A stretch of 64,000 bases of DNA, taken from CAVYTF01 sp963771435. Lineage in GTDB: Bacteria > Bacteroidota > Bacteroidia > Chitinophagales > Chitinophagaceae. The stretch lies in contig CAVYTF010000028.1 of NCBI GenBank assembly GCA_963771435.1, positions 1 to 64,000 on the forward strand. The letters are read 5' to 3'. Below are positions 53,979 to 63,272 of this stretch, piece by piece (position 1 is the stretch's first letter; each line of letters opens with the position of its first letter). The notes under the pieces are model-generated. The model was not told the origin of the DNA, did not search any database, and saw only the letters and a list, made by a program, of their open reading frames with translations. Both the position numbers and the translations under genes were made by a program.

Positions 53979-55913
53979 ATGCTTAATGCGGTTTACATTG
54001 TACTTATCCCTTTGCTGCCTCTTGCGGGCTTTTTGATACTTGGGTTATTCGGAAGAAAACATTTTAAGCATTCAGCGGGTATCGTCGCAACTGTTTTATT
54101 ATTGGCTGCAACTATTTTAGCCATCTATACAGCCTACGGTTACTTTTTTGAGTATGGAAAAGTGAATGGTGTTTATGAAAGATTAGTTCCTTTAAAATAT
54201 ACATGGCTGCAATTCTCTGAAGGTGTTTCGATAGATATGGGCGTATTGCTTGATCCGATCACCTGCATGATGCTGGTGGTAATAACTTTTGTTTCGCTAA
54301 TGGTTCATATTTATAGCCTGGCATACATGAAAGGAGAAGAAAGATTTGCTACTTATTATTCTTTTTTAGGCTTGTTTACTTTCTCTATGCTGGCGCTGGT
54401 TATTTCTTCCAATATATTCCAGATATATATTTTCTGGGAACTGGTAGGGGTTTCTTCTTTTTTACTGATCGGCTTTTATTATGACAAACCCAGTGCTGTT
54501 GCGGCCTGCAAGAAAGCGTTTATTGTAACGCGCTTTGCTGACTTGGGATTTTTAATTGGTATCCTGATGCTTTCATTTTATTCAGGAACATTAGATTTTA
54601 ATACACTTATTCAAAGGCTAACATCTCCCGGATCAGCAGAATTAAATGCTGCTCTTGGGTCATCATTCATGGGGGTCTCTGCTTTAACATTGGCAATAGT
54701 ATTGGTTTTTATTGGCGCTGCAGGAAAGAGTGCAATGTTCCCATTACAGATCTGGTTGCCAGATGCGATGGAAGGCCCTACGCCTGTATCGGCACTAATA
54801 CATGCCGCAACAATGGTAGTAGCCGGTGTTTTCCTGGTGGCAAGATTGTTTCCTGTTTTTGCTTTATCGGCTCCAGCGGCGTTACAGTTGGTGGCTTACG
54901 TAGGCGCCATCTCTGCATTACTCGCTGCAATAATTGCGTGCACTCAGACAGATATAAAAAGAGTGCTAGCATTTTCAACTATATCGCAAATAGGGTTTAT
55001 GATGTTTGCATTGGGTGTATCCAAATATGGGGGCGAAGATGGTTTGGGTTATACTGCTTCCATGTTTCATTTATTTACTCATGCCATGTTCAAGGCGTTG
55101 CTGTTTTTAGGCGCAGGTTCAGTCATTCATTTTATCCATAGCAATGAAATGAAAGATATGGGAGGCTTGAGAAAGTATTTACCTATTACACATATTACCT
55201 TTCTAGTGGCATGCCTGGCTATTGCAGGTATACCGCCGTTTGCAGGTTTCTTTAGTAAAGAGGAAATTTTGTTAGTTGCCTGGCAGCAAAACACAGTTAT
55301 ATATTGGATCGGGTTATTTACTTCAGGCCTTACCGCTTTTTATATGTTCCGGTTATACTTTGGTATTTTTTGGAATAAGGAATATCAACCTCATGGCGAG
55401 CATCATGGGGAAGGAGGGTTTACAATGCTGCTGCCATTAGTCTTATTGGCTATTGGCGCAGCAACAGCAGGGTTTATCCCTTTTGGAAATTATATTAGTT
55501 CTGATGGAACACCACTTCTATCACATTTCAATTTGCAGATGTCGATAGCCCCTGTAGGATTAGGCCTTACAGGCATCTTTGTAGCCATGTGGCTGTATAA
55601 GAAACAAAATACAAAGCCTGATAAGATCGCAGCAGCGTTACATCGTTTATACAAAGCCGCATGGAATAAATTCTATTTTGATGAATTGTATTTATTCATA
55701 ACCAAAAAAATATTGTTCAACCTGGTCGCAAGACCTGCGGCGTGGATCGATAAAAATATAGTGGATGGTTTGGTCAATTTAACAGGAAATATCACCTTGT
55801 TTATTTCAAAGAAAATAAAGGGGGTGCAGTCAGGTAAGGTTCAGCAGTATGCTGCTTACTTTTTGATCGCTGCGATAGTAATGGCGGTATTGTTTATTTA
55901 TTGGTGGAAGTAA
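53979..55913 (+). CDS. nuoL: NADH-quinone oxidoreductase subunit L
   Basis: A 644-residue antiporter-like proton pump with its long lateral helix toward the C-terminus. Key blocks are WELVGVSSFLLIGFYYDKPS (about 150-169), FPLQIWLPDAMEGPTPVSAL and KRVLAFSTISQIGFM. Full length with 14 or more helices. It follows nuoK by 17 bases. Confidence 0.95.
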   Translation: MLNAVYIVLIPLLPLAGFLILGLFGRKHFKHSAGIVATVLLLAATILAIYTAYGYFFEYGKVNGVYERLVPLKYTWLQFSEGVSIDMGVLLDPITCMMLVVITFVSLMVHIYSLAYMKGEERFATYYSFLGLFTFSMLALVISSNIFQIYIFWELVGVSSFLLIGFYYDKPSAVAACKKAFIVTRFADLGFLIGILMLSFYSGTLDFNTLIQRLTSPGSAELNAALGSSFMGVSALTLAIVLVFIGAAGKSAMFPLQIWLPDAMEGPTPVSALIHAATMVVAGVFLVARLFPVFALSAPAALQLVAYVGAISALLAAIIACTQTDIKRVLAFSTISQIGFMMFALGVSKYGGEDGLGYTASMFHLFTHAMFKALLFLGAGSVIHFIHSNEMKDMGGLRKYLPITHITFLVACLAIAGIPPFAGFFSKEEILLVAWQQNTVIYWIGLFTSGLTAFYMFRLYFGIFWNKEYQPHGEHHGEGGFTMLLPLVLLAIGAATAGFIPFGNYISSDGTPLLSHFNLQMSIAPVGLGLTGIFVAMWLYKKQNTKPDKIAAALHRLYKAAWNKFYFDELYLFITKKILFNLVARPAAWIDKNIVDGLVNLTGNITLFISKKIKGVQSGKVQQYAAYFLIAAIVMAVLFIYWWK

Positions 55914-55925
55914 TTTAAGAAAGGA

Positions 55926-57407
55926 ATGGATCTAACATTGCTCATACTGGTTCCGTTGATCACTGCGGTTGCAGTGCTGTTGATGCCTAATAAGCAACAT
56001 GCAAAATGGCTTGCTTTGGCAGGAGCAACAGTCCAGCTTATTTTGGCATTTGTTTTACTGTTCGTTTATAAAAATGAAGTCGCATCCGGGAACACAGAAC
56101 AATTCTTGTTTCAACAACAATATGAATGGTTCCCTTCCTGGCATATCAGCTTTCATTTGGGAGTAGATGGCATTTCTGTAGCAATGATATTGCTAACTGC
56201 ATTTGTTGTGGTCGCCGGAGTACTGGTTTCCTGGAATATAGAAAAGATGACAAAGGAATTTTATTTCCTGCTTATTTTACTGAGCATTGGCGCTTACGGC
56301 TTTTTTCTTTCATTGGATCTTTTCATTCTTTTTTTCTTTTTAGAAATTGCTGTCATTCCAAAATACTTATTGATCGGCATTTGGGGCAGCGGCAAAAAAG
56401 AATATGCTGCCAATAAACTGGCCCTGATGTTAATGGGAGGCTCTGCATTGGTTTTGGTTGGGTTGCTGGGTTTATATTTCAGCAGTGAAGAAAAGACTTT
56501 TGACTTAATTAAACTATCACAGCTTGATATACCGGTTAATATACAAATGATCTGTTTCCCATTATTATTTGTCGGCTTTGGTGTATTCACTGCATTATTT
56601 CCTTTTCACACATGGGTGCCTGACGGGCATTCATCTGCTCCTACTGCGGGTTCTATGTTTTTGGCAGGCATTTCCATGAAGTTGGGGGGCTATGGCTGTT
56701 TGCGGGTGGCTACTTACCTTATGCCTGAAGGTGCAAAGGAATATGCCAATATTATTATCGTGCTTTCTACCATCGCAATTTTATATGGGGCTTTTGCAAC
56801 GATGATGCAGAAGGACCTTAAATATATGAATGCTTATTCGTCGGTTAGCCATGTTGGTTTTGTTTTATTCGGGATTGCCATGTTAACCAAGACCGCCATC
56901 ATAGGCGCGGTTATACAAATGGTGAGTCATGGGTTAATGACAGCGCTTTTCTTCGCAGTGATAGGAATGATCTATGAACGTACGCATACACGAAATATAA
57001 ATGAAATGGGCGGCCTGCTGAAAGTGATGCCTTTTATCACAACCGTATTATTTATTGTAGGCCTATGTTCATTAGGCTTGCCGGGCCTTAGTGGTTTTGT
57101 AGCCGAGATGACTGTGTTCATGGGCGCCTGGCAACACCCGGATGCGTTTCATCGCATTGCAACTATTTTGGCTTGTATGAGTATAGTGGTAACAGCAGTT
57201 TATATTTTGAGAGCTGTTAGCCGAACTGCTATGGGGCCGATCAAAGAAAGTTATTCTAATTTAACCGATGCCAAATGGAATGAAAAATTAGCAGCCATTA
57301 TTTTGATCGCAGGGATATTAGCTATTGGTGTTGCTCCTTATTGGTTGACCGACCTGGTAAACCCGGGTGCTCAGATCATTATGCAAAAAATAACGCTGAC
57401 ACATTAA
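55926..57407 (+). CDS. nuoM: NADH-quinone oxidoreductase subunit M
   Basis: A 493-residue antiporter-like subunit. FFFLEIAVIPKYLLIGIWG (about 136-154) carries the TM5 glutamate. FHTWVPDGHSSAPTAGSM and KYMNAYSSVSHVGFVLFG are the other conserved blocks. It follows nuoL by 12 bases. Confidence 0.95.
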   Translation: MDLTLLILVPLITAVAVLLMPNKQHAKWLALAGATVQLILAFVLLFVYKNEVASGNTEQFLFQQQYEWFPSWHISFHLGVDGISVAMILLTAFVVVAGVLVSWNIEKMTKEFYFLLILLSIGAYGFFLSLDLFILFFFLEIAVIPKYLLIGIWGSGKKEYAANKLALMLMGGSALVLVGLLGLYFSSEEKTFDLIKLSQLDIPVNIQMICFPLLFVGFGVFTALFPFHTWVPDGHSSAPTAGSMFLAGISMKLGGYGCLRVATYLMPEGAKEYANIIIVLSTIAILYGAFATMMQKDLKYMNAYSSVSHVGFVLFGIAMLTKTAIIGAVIQMVSHGLMTALFFAVIGMIYERTHTRNINEMGGLLKVMPFITTVLFIVGLCSLGLPGLSGFVAEMTVFMGAWQHPDAFHRIATILACMSIVVTAVYILRAVSRTAMGPIKESYSNLTDAKWNEKLAAIILIAGILAIGVAPYWLTDLVNPGAQIIMQKITLTH

Positions 57408-57419
57408 AACCAAGACAGG

Positions 57420-58820
57420 ATGAATGCATTTTTTACATTGATGAAGCCTGAACTGGTGATCACCTGCATCATCTTCCTGTTGCTTTTTATAAAACTGGGC
57501 AAAGGAATAAAAAATGATCTCCTATTACTTATCATTCAGAATTTATTATTGTTGAACCTTATTGCCGGCTTTATTTTCAATGGAGAAGGAAGCCTGTTCG
57601 ATGGCATGTATCACACCTCTTTGTTGATCGCGTTTCAGAAAAGCATTTTAAACTTTGGTGTTTACCTGGTCTCTTTATTATTCACAGGATGGTTTAAAAA
57701 GACTGAGCATTTAGTAGAGTTTTTTATCCTGATGCTGTCAGCGTTGCTCGGTTTAGATCTTCTAATATCAAGCGGAAATTTTTTGATGTTCTTTTTATCG
57801 CTGGAACTGGCAACCATTCCCCTTGCGGCAATGGCCGACTTTGACCTCAACAAAAAGATCTCCTCCGAAGCTGCCATGAAGATGATCTTGTCATCTGCTT
57901 TTTCTTCGGGTATATTGTTGTTTGGCATTTCGTTGATATATGGGGCCACGGGCACGCTCAGCTTTGCAGAACTGCCCCCATTGCTTGACGGCAGCCCCTT
58001 GCAGGTATTGGCATTTGTCTTTTTGATCACAGCCTTTGCTTTTAAATTATCCATCGTTCCTTTTCATTTATGGACAGCCGATGTGTATGAAGGCTCTCCC
58101 ATTGCCGCAACTTCCTTTCTTTCGGTAATTTCAAAAGGCGCAATTGCGTTTGTTTTCATTTCAGCCTTGTACAAGACCTTTCAGCCGATGCATGAAACCT
58201 GGTATAATATGGTGATGCTTTTGTCCATCGTCACCATGATCATTGGTAATCTTTTTGCCCTGCGGCAACAAAATATCAAAAGGTTCCTTGCCTTTTCTTC
58301 CATTGCACAGGTCGGTTTTATCTTGTTTGGAATATCCGGCAATTCCCCTGAAGGTCTGACTTCCGTTGTTTATTTTATATTGATCTATACAGTTTCCAAC
58401 CTGGCAGCCTTTGGTGTTGCCGCGGCTATTTCAACTCAAACAGGAAAAGAAAAAATTGAGGACTATAAAGGGTTCTACACCACCAATCCATGGCTAAGTT
58501 GGGTAATGGCGCTTGCATTATTTTCATTAGCAGGCATTCCGCCAACTGCAGGGTTTTTTGGCAAGTTATTTTTATTAACCGCAGGCGCATCCAATGCCAC
58601 TTATGGATTCATCCTTGTAGCAGCCTTAAATTTAATGGTTTCTTTGTATTATTATTTAAAAGTGATCCGTTCCATGTTTATGGACAAAAATGAACAACCC
58701 ATAGAAAAAATAATTCTCCCCCCGTCAACAAAATTTGCATTGCTCGTTTGTTCTGCAGGAATTGTGTTCGCGGGGTTGATCAGTTGGATCTATGGGTATA
58801 TAGGATCATTAAACCGGTAG
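57420..58820 (+). CDS. nuoN: NADH-quinone oxidoreductase subunit N
   Basis: A 466-residue antiporter-like subunit. FFLSLELATIPLAAMADFD (about 122-140), FHLWTADVYEGSPIAATSF and KRFLAFSSIAQVGFILFG are the expected motifs. It is the last core complex I gene, 12 bases after nuoM and 3 bases before the small gene that follows. Confidence 0.95.
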   Translation: MNAFFTLMKPELVITCIIFLLLFIKLGKGIKNDLLLLIIQNLLLLNLIAGFIFNGEGSLFDGMYHTSLLIAFQKSILNFGVYLVSLLFTGWFKKTEHLVEFFILMLSALLGLDLLISSGNFLMFFLSLELATIPLAAMADFDLNKKISSEAAMKMILSSAFSSGILLFGISLIYGATGTLSFAELPPLLDGSPLQVLAFVFLITAFAFKLSIVPFHLWTADVYEGSPIAATSFLSVISKGAIAFVFISALYKTFQPMHETWYNMVMLLSIVTMIIGNLFALRQQNIKRFLAFSSIAQVGFILFGISGNSPEGLTSVVYFILIYTVSNLAAFGVAAAISTQTGKEKIEDYKGFYTTNPWLSWVMALALFSLAGIPPTAGFFGKLFLLTAGASNATYGFILVAALNLMVSLYYYLKVIRSMFMDKNEQPIEKIILPPSTKFALLVCSAGIVFAGLISWIYGYIGSLNR

Positions 58821-58823
58821 ATC

Positions 58824-59210
58824 ATGGCTATTAATAAAAATCATCTGTTCGAAGAACTCAATGGCGTAAAGTGCGGCATTGTGGAAAAAGACACATCCAC
58901 CGATAGAGTGGCGTTCTTGAAAAAATTATTAGAATATAATGGCTTTACTGTGGTTGTGGCCTCCACGCCTCCGCCCAAAGTTGCACCCAAACCTGTTGCG
59001 AAAACAGAAGAAGTAAGCATAGTTCCGCTGCCAGCAACTCCTCCTGCTCCTGAAACATTTATCGTTGGGGTAACTGATTATACCTTCAATCCTGTCAATG
59101 CCATTTTTGGAAGGCTTTTAAAAACACCGGGCGGCCATGTGGTGACCTTGGCTTATTGGGAACAAAAAGATGAAGTTTCCCTGGAAGATATTCCTTATTT
59201 TGAGCAATAG
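58824..59210 (+). CDS. Small protein of unknown function at the end of the nuo operon
   Basis: A 128-residue protein not recognised as a complex I subunit. An N-terminal domain (about 1-50) is followed by a Pro/Ala/Val linker (PPPKVAPKPVAKTEEV) and a C-terminal block with VTDYTFNPVNAIFGRLLKTP and VVTLAYWEQK. It starts 3 bases after nuoN stops, so it is probably cotranscribed and could have a complex I-related accessory role. That is inferred from position only. Confidence 0.65.
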   Translation: MAINKNHLFEELNGVKCGIVEKDTSTDRVAFLKKLLEYNGFTVVVASTPPPKVAPKPVAKTEEVSIVPLPATPPAPETFIVGVTDYTFNPVNAIFGRLLKTPGGHVVTLAYWEQKDEVSLEDIPYFEQ

Positions 59211-59227
59211 TTGATTTAAAAAGGTTT

Positions 59228-59520
59228 ACAGAAGCGACTTTCCCACTCATAGAAGCGACTTTCCAACTTACAGAAGCGTCTTTCCTATTCACAGAAGCGA
59301 TTTTCCGACTTACAGAGGCGTCTTTCCGACTTACAGAGGCGACTTTCCGACTTACAGAAGCGATTTTCTGATTCACAGAGACGATTTTCCGATTCACAGA
59401 AGCGTCTTTCCAACTCACAGAAGCGACTTTCCGACTTACAGAGGCGACTTTCCGACTTACAGAAGCGTCTTGCGACTCACAGAGACGATTTTCCGACTCA
59501 CAGAACCAATTTGGCAACTA
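59228..59520. repeat. 21-bp tandem array, 14 units
   Basis: Units of the form ACAGAAGCGACTTTCCGACTT repeat from 59228. Eleven units of 21 bases are followed by one of 20 (59459-59478) and two more, decaying at the right end. GAAGCGA and GAGGCGA variants alternate. It fills the 388-base spacer after the nuo operon. Confidence 0.9.
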
Positions 59521-59598
59521 ATAGAAAAGAATAATCCCTTTCAAGTTACTAGCTAAATAGATCTTATCAGGAATGGCCTTCCATTATACCCTTTGGAC

Positions 59599-60438
59599 TT
59601 AATTATTGCCAATTACCCCAATGCTAATGGCCTGGGCGTTTGTTCCGCCTTCAAATCCGCGGGAATAGAGCGTATATATTTTAGCTCCGTTTAAAACAAC
59701 ATTGGGCAGGGTTGCCACAACGGTAGAAGTGCCCGCAAGCCGCAGTTCAAAATTGTAAGTGCCGTTGGGAAGGGTTGAGAACCGGGCATAGGAAGGCGCG
59801 GTGTTTATATCGTTAAAGGTTCGGTTGCTGAATAAAACAGGGCCACCTCCGGATTCGGCAAGGTCGAAAGCCGGGGCATTGACAGAAAAATGGAAAAACC
59901 GCAGCCTTGCAGAATCGGCAGGCGGGGCAACAAGAATACTGTCTGAAATGAAAGTAGTTTGAAGCTTATTTAATGAATCGATCAGGAAAAGAGAATAATA
60001 AAAGCCTGATCTTAGGTTGAGCACCGGCGACTGGAGCGTAACCATCGTGTCTGCCTGGTAAATAACTGTATCGGTCGGAATATAAAAAGTATCCATTTTG
60101 TAATAAGTTACAGAATCGGATATGTAAAGCACGGTGTCTGTTGTGATGATGCTGGTGTCCTGCTTGTAATAATTGGTGGTGTCGGTCCTAAAAATATTCA
60201 TGACGTAAGTGCCGGGGCCCACCTGGAAATAGCCTGTGCTGTCGCCATACGTAAGGTTATTGAAAATAGATACCTGGTTTACAAAGAGGCCTAACGGTGG
60301 CGCATCTGGTGAAGTGTTCACGATGATCAGCCTTGCATTGGGTGTTGCCGGTGCATTACTATCGCCATTGATAAGATGGCAGGCTGCGAAGGTAAAAAGC
60401 AAGGCAAGAAATGCGATAACAAGGGATATTTTTTTCAA
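59599..60438 (-). CDS. DUF4397-domain lipoprotein
   Basis: A 279-residue protein with a lipoprotein signal (FTFAAC, Cys near 20) and the DUF4397 pattern. This is ARLIIVNTSPDAPPLGLFVN at about 35-54, GTYVMNIF, and a second half with RLRFFHFSVNAPAFDLA. An internal run with TDTVLYISDSVTYYKMDT and TDTVIYQADT looks like a duplicated strand insert. These proteins are cell-surface beta-sandwich lipoproteins of unknown role. Confidence 0.8.
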   Translation of the reverse strand: MKKISLVIAFLALLFTFAACHLINGDSNAPATPNARLIIVNTSPDAPPLGLFVNQVSIFNNLTYGDSTGYFQVGPGTYVMNIFRTDTTNYYKQDTSIITTDTVLYISDSVTYYKMDTFYIPTDTVIYQADTMVTLQSPVLNLRSGFYYSLFLIDSLNKLQTTFISDSILVAPPADSARLRFFHFSVNAPAFDLAESGGGPVLFSNRTFNDINTAPSYARFSTLPNGTYNFELRLAGTSTVVATLPNVVLNGAKIYTLYSRGFEGGTNAQAISIGVIGNN

Positions 60439-60540
60439 AATGCGTTTAATAATTAATCAAATATACAGGCATTGAACTAAAAATAAACCTGCCATTTATC
60501 ATGAGTAGGATTTTCTTATCTTTTATAATAAAGAGCGGAT

Positions 60541-61059
60541 CTATTTCTTAATGATCACAATGGTTCCAACCGGCACCATGTTGTATAATTCATCTACATT
60601 TTCATTTCTCATGCTGATGCACCCGTCTGTCCAGTTTTGAAACTGATCAACTGCATAACCTTCATGCTGCCACGTGCCGTGTATCCCAATGCCGCCACCT
60701 AATTGCGCATTTGCGGGAAGCAGGCCTTCTGATCTTCTTTGATAAAATTTAACGGAATCATCGTGGGTAGGATAATCCAGCAGCATCATTCTATGCCATT
60801 TTTCATGCTTGCGTTTGCTTTCGATCTTATAATAACCCTCGGGTGTTTCGCGGTCCCCTTCGCAAACCTTGTCCTGCAGGTCGCTTTTGCCAAAAACAAC
60901 CGGGTAAGTAACCAGCCAGCCATTGTTGTCATAAACACTCAGCTCGTAGGTGTGCTTCGTAATGATCACTGAATACGTTACCCCTTCCGGGCGTTTGAAA
61001 AAAGAAGTGTTGATGATAAAAATAATACAGAGAAAAAAAGCAATAAAGAAGCGGCTCAT
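60541..61059 (-). CDS. L,D-transpeptidase (YkuD family), exported
   Basis: A 172-residue protein with an N-terminal hydrophobic signal (FFIAFFLCIIFIINTSFF). Its YkuD core has GDRETPEGYYKI (about 73-84), GGGIGIHGT (about 123-131) and NWTDGCISMRNENVDELY (about 142-159). The catalytic Cys is in TDGCISMRN, where the family has S/T-x-GC-h-R/N, so the position before G is Asp instead of His, as in the YafK-like branch. It would cross-link peptidoglycan or attach proteins to it. Confidence 0.82.
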   Translation of the reverse strand: MSRFFIAFFLCIIFIINTSFFKRPEGVTYSVIITKHTYELSVYDNNGWLVTYPVVFGKSDLQDKVCEGDRETPEGYYKIESKRKHEKWHRMMLLDYPTHDDSVKFYQRRSEGLLPANAQLGGGIGIHGTWQHEGYAVDQFQNWTDGCISMRNENVDELYNMVPVGTIVIIKK

Positions 61060-61178
61060 ATTTTTAAAAAGATTTCTATTAAGAACGTTTTTCTAGTCAA
61101 AAGATTATTTTAGGAGAAAATTTAACCTCTTGACGAAGTTTTACCTATTACAAATTTATGATTGATCATTAGAATGCA

Positions 61179-61304
61179 ATTACGCATGTTGAGAGATAAT
61201 ATACCTTCGTCGAGTGATAATACTCGTATGCAGAATGATAATTAACCTGTGTTCAATGATAATTAACCTGTGTTGAATGATAATACTTCTGTGTCGAAAG
61301 ATCT
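61179..61304. repeat. 21-bp tandem array, six units
   Basis: Units such as TTAACCTGTGTTCAATGATAA repeat with exact 21-base phase from 61179. Each ends GATAA or a variant and the middle is variable. The array runs to the stop codon of the barrel-protein gene at 61304. Confidence 0.8.
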
Positions 61305-62167
61305 TACCAATTACTATTGCTGAAACGCACGCCAACAGCATAAGGATACTGCGTCAATGCCTGGTTATGCAGCGCATTGATGCTGTATGAACCATAGAAG
61401 TGGATATACCTGAAGCCTATTTCGGCAATATATGCCAACCGCCAGGGAGCAAGGTCAAAATCCCCACGCACCTTTTGTTTGCCGAATGCATCGCTAATTT
61501 GTTTGGTGTGGCTGCCAGTCAGATAGCCCACGCTAACGCCTGCACTAAAACGGAAACCACCCCGTTCCCGCCCAGACGTGTTCAGGTTAAGCATCAGCGG
61601 CACGGTTAGGTAACCAGCGTATAATTTATCCTTTGAAAAATTTATGGAGTCTTTGTAAATATAAGCCGGGCTGTTGCTGTAAGAAATATTATTATCGTAC
61701 CTAAAGTTGTACATGCTCAACCCAAAGCCATATTTCAGGTTGAGGATGTGTTTGGTAATGTTTATTTTTTGCATAAACAGCCAGATATTATCATTGGATG
61801 AGTTGAAAGTTTTTAAGTGCAGGTCTTCTTTGCTGAATAGTGTGCCATTAGGACGCAAATAGGGGCTTTCATTGGCGGTTGTGTAATTTGTATTGTCAGT
61901 GTAATTGGCAAACCCAAGGTCGAAGACAAGCCAGTTCGTGGTAATATTGGATGGCTTTCTATGATTGTGGTTATGATTGCCGATATTAATAACGATACTG
62001 TGGTTACTTGTATCATAAGCTCTGCTGGTTCCAGGTTTATTTTTCCTGATGATGATAAATTTGCCTGCAATAATAGTGTCGGGCTGATTCTTTAAAGTAG
62101 AGTCCGTTTGCGAAAAGCCTGACGAAGCAAGACACACGAAAGCCAATAGTAAAATTATCCTTTTCAT
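61304..62167 (-). CDS. Outer-membrane beta-barrel protein (PorT-like)
   Basis: A 287-residue protein with a clear signal peptide (MKRIILLLAFVCLASSGFSQ). A His/Asn-rich stretch NIGNHNHNHRKP follows near 60-71, then alternating strands such as GFRFSAGVSVGYLTGSH. The end YAVGVRFSNSNW has the terminal aromatic typical of barrels. It is 15 bases after the anti-sigma gene and probably in its operon. Function unknown. Confidence 0.75.
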   Translation of the reverse strand: MKRIILLLAFVCLASSGFSQTDSTLKNQPDTIIAGKFIIIRKNKPGTSRAYDTSNHSIVINIGNHNHNHRKPSNITTNWLVFDLGFANYTDNTNYTTANESPYLRPNGTLFSKEDLHLKTFNSSNDNIWLFMQKINITKHILNLKYGFGLSMYNFRYDNNISYSNSPAYIYKDSINFSKDKLYAGYLTVPLMLNLNTSGRERGGFRFSAGVSVGYLTGSHTKQISDAFGKQKVRGDFDLAPWRLAYIAEIGFRYIHFYGSYSINALHNQALTQYPYAVGVRFSNSNW

Positions 62168-62182
62168 ATTCTTAATTGTGAT

Positions 62183-63271
62183 TTATAAACTTTGTGTATT
62201 AATATCAAGGTTGGCAACTTTAATATCTTTAGCATCGTCTTTTGCTTTGCCGCCAAAGAGGCGCCCTGCCTTTTTAAGAAGCCCGCGCACTTTGTTTTTA
62301 TTAATGTCTAAAGATCCAACATAAAAGTCTTTATTATTCTCGTCAGAAGTATTTAACTCCCGGTACACAGCAGGCTGTGCAATATTGTTGTTTGAAGTAT
62401 TTGATGTATAAACGTTTTGGGAGTTATTTACTAGTGTTTGAGGATATTCTGGCGAAGTTTGTTGTTGAACAGACTGAGGCGTTGCAGCAAGATCGTTGTC
62501 GACTGGTGCGATCTGCGTTTGTGCTGTGTTTGAATTTGGTATTACAAAAGGCGCTGAACTTATTTTATTATCGTTTGCAACATTGTTTTTAGTGATGACT
62601 GATCGCTGATCTTTAATACCCTCTTCCGGAAGTTTAATTTTATTTGCTAAGATCAAATTCTTATTGGGCTCGTTAACAATTACGGTCTTTGGTGCAACAA
62701 TATTCTCTTCTTTTTTGTGTTGAACAGAAGGTTTATTTATTAAGGCAACCTGTTGCTGCTTACCTGAAGGAACACTTAACCACACCAGCACTATCAAAAC
62801 AATTAAGGCTGCTGCAACGGCGAATGCCTTCCAGTTCAAAGGAATAATTCTGCGTTCCTTTCTTTCAGTTCTGTATAAAGCTGCTCTATCTGCAAACTTA
62901 ATTTGCTCTACGGGCAGCACTGTTTGATGCAGCAGGGTTAATTCTTCTTCCAGTTCAGGATGGCTGCTTAAGAATTTATTCAGTTCATTCTTTTCCTTGC
63001 CATTGAGCTCTTTATCAACATGCAGTAAAAAAAATTCCTGGTAATTGGCAAGGTTGATATTACTGTCTTCGTTCCTGAACAGGAATGATCTATCAAAGGG
63101 AAGTTGTTCATCAGGCGGGGGGAGTTTTGTGCCTTTGAACATTTCAAGTTCTGCTGCCAGGTCTGCATTTTCCTGCACAAAAGCTTCCAATTCCTGCTTT
63201 TCGGCTGGTGTGAGCTCTTCATCCACATAAAGGAGAAAATATTCTTCGTAATTGTTCCTGTTAATCTTCAT
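62183..63271 (-). CDS. Anti-sigma factor-like membrane protein with a duplicated N-terminal domain
   Basis: A 362-residue protein. Residues about 7-45 (NYEEYFLLYVDEELTPAEKQ and following) and about 75-112 (NYQEFFLLHVDKELNGKEKN and following) are two copies of the same helical module, which resembles anti-sigma N-termini but lacks the zinc Cys/His set. One membrane helix is at about 148-166 (AFAVAAALIVLIVLVWLSV). A long Asn/Gln-rich periplasmic tail follows. It starts one base after the sigma gene stops, so it is the likely regulator of that sigma factor. Confidence 0.75.
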   Translation of the reverse strand: MKINRNNYEEYFLLYVDEELTPAEKQELEAFVQENADLAAELEMFKGTKLPPPDEQLPFDRSFLFRNEDSNINLANYQEFFLLHVDKELNGKEKNELNKFLSSHPELEEELTLLHQTVLPVEQIKFADRAALYRTERKERRIIPLNWKAFAVAAALIVLIVLVWLSVPSGKQQQVALINKPSVQHKKEENIVAPKTVIVNEPNKNLILANKIKLPEEGIKDQRSVITKNNVANDNKISSAPFVIPNSNTAQTQIAPVDNDLAATPQSVQQQTSPEYPQTLVNNSQNVYTSNTSNNNIAQPAVYRELNTSDENNKDFYVGSLDINKNKVRGLLKKAGRLFGGKAKDDAKDIKVANLDINTQSL

Positions 63272-63272
63272 G

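Noticed and set aside
59095..59517. 140-residue minus-strand frame of a 7-residue repeat (ASVSRKV type)
   Set aside because: It is created by the 21-bp array after the nuo operon and runs antisense into the upstream small gene.
59228..59520. Array considered as CRISPR or as an origin iteron cluster
   Set aside because: There are no unique spacers, and the units are degenerate and continuous; no dnaA or rep gene is nearby.
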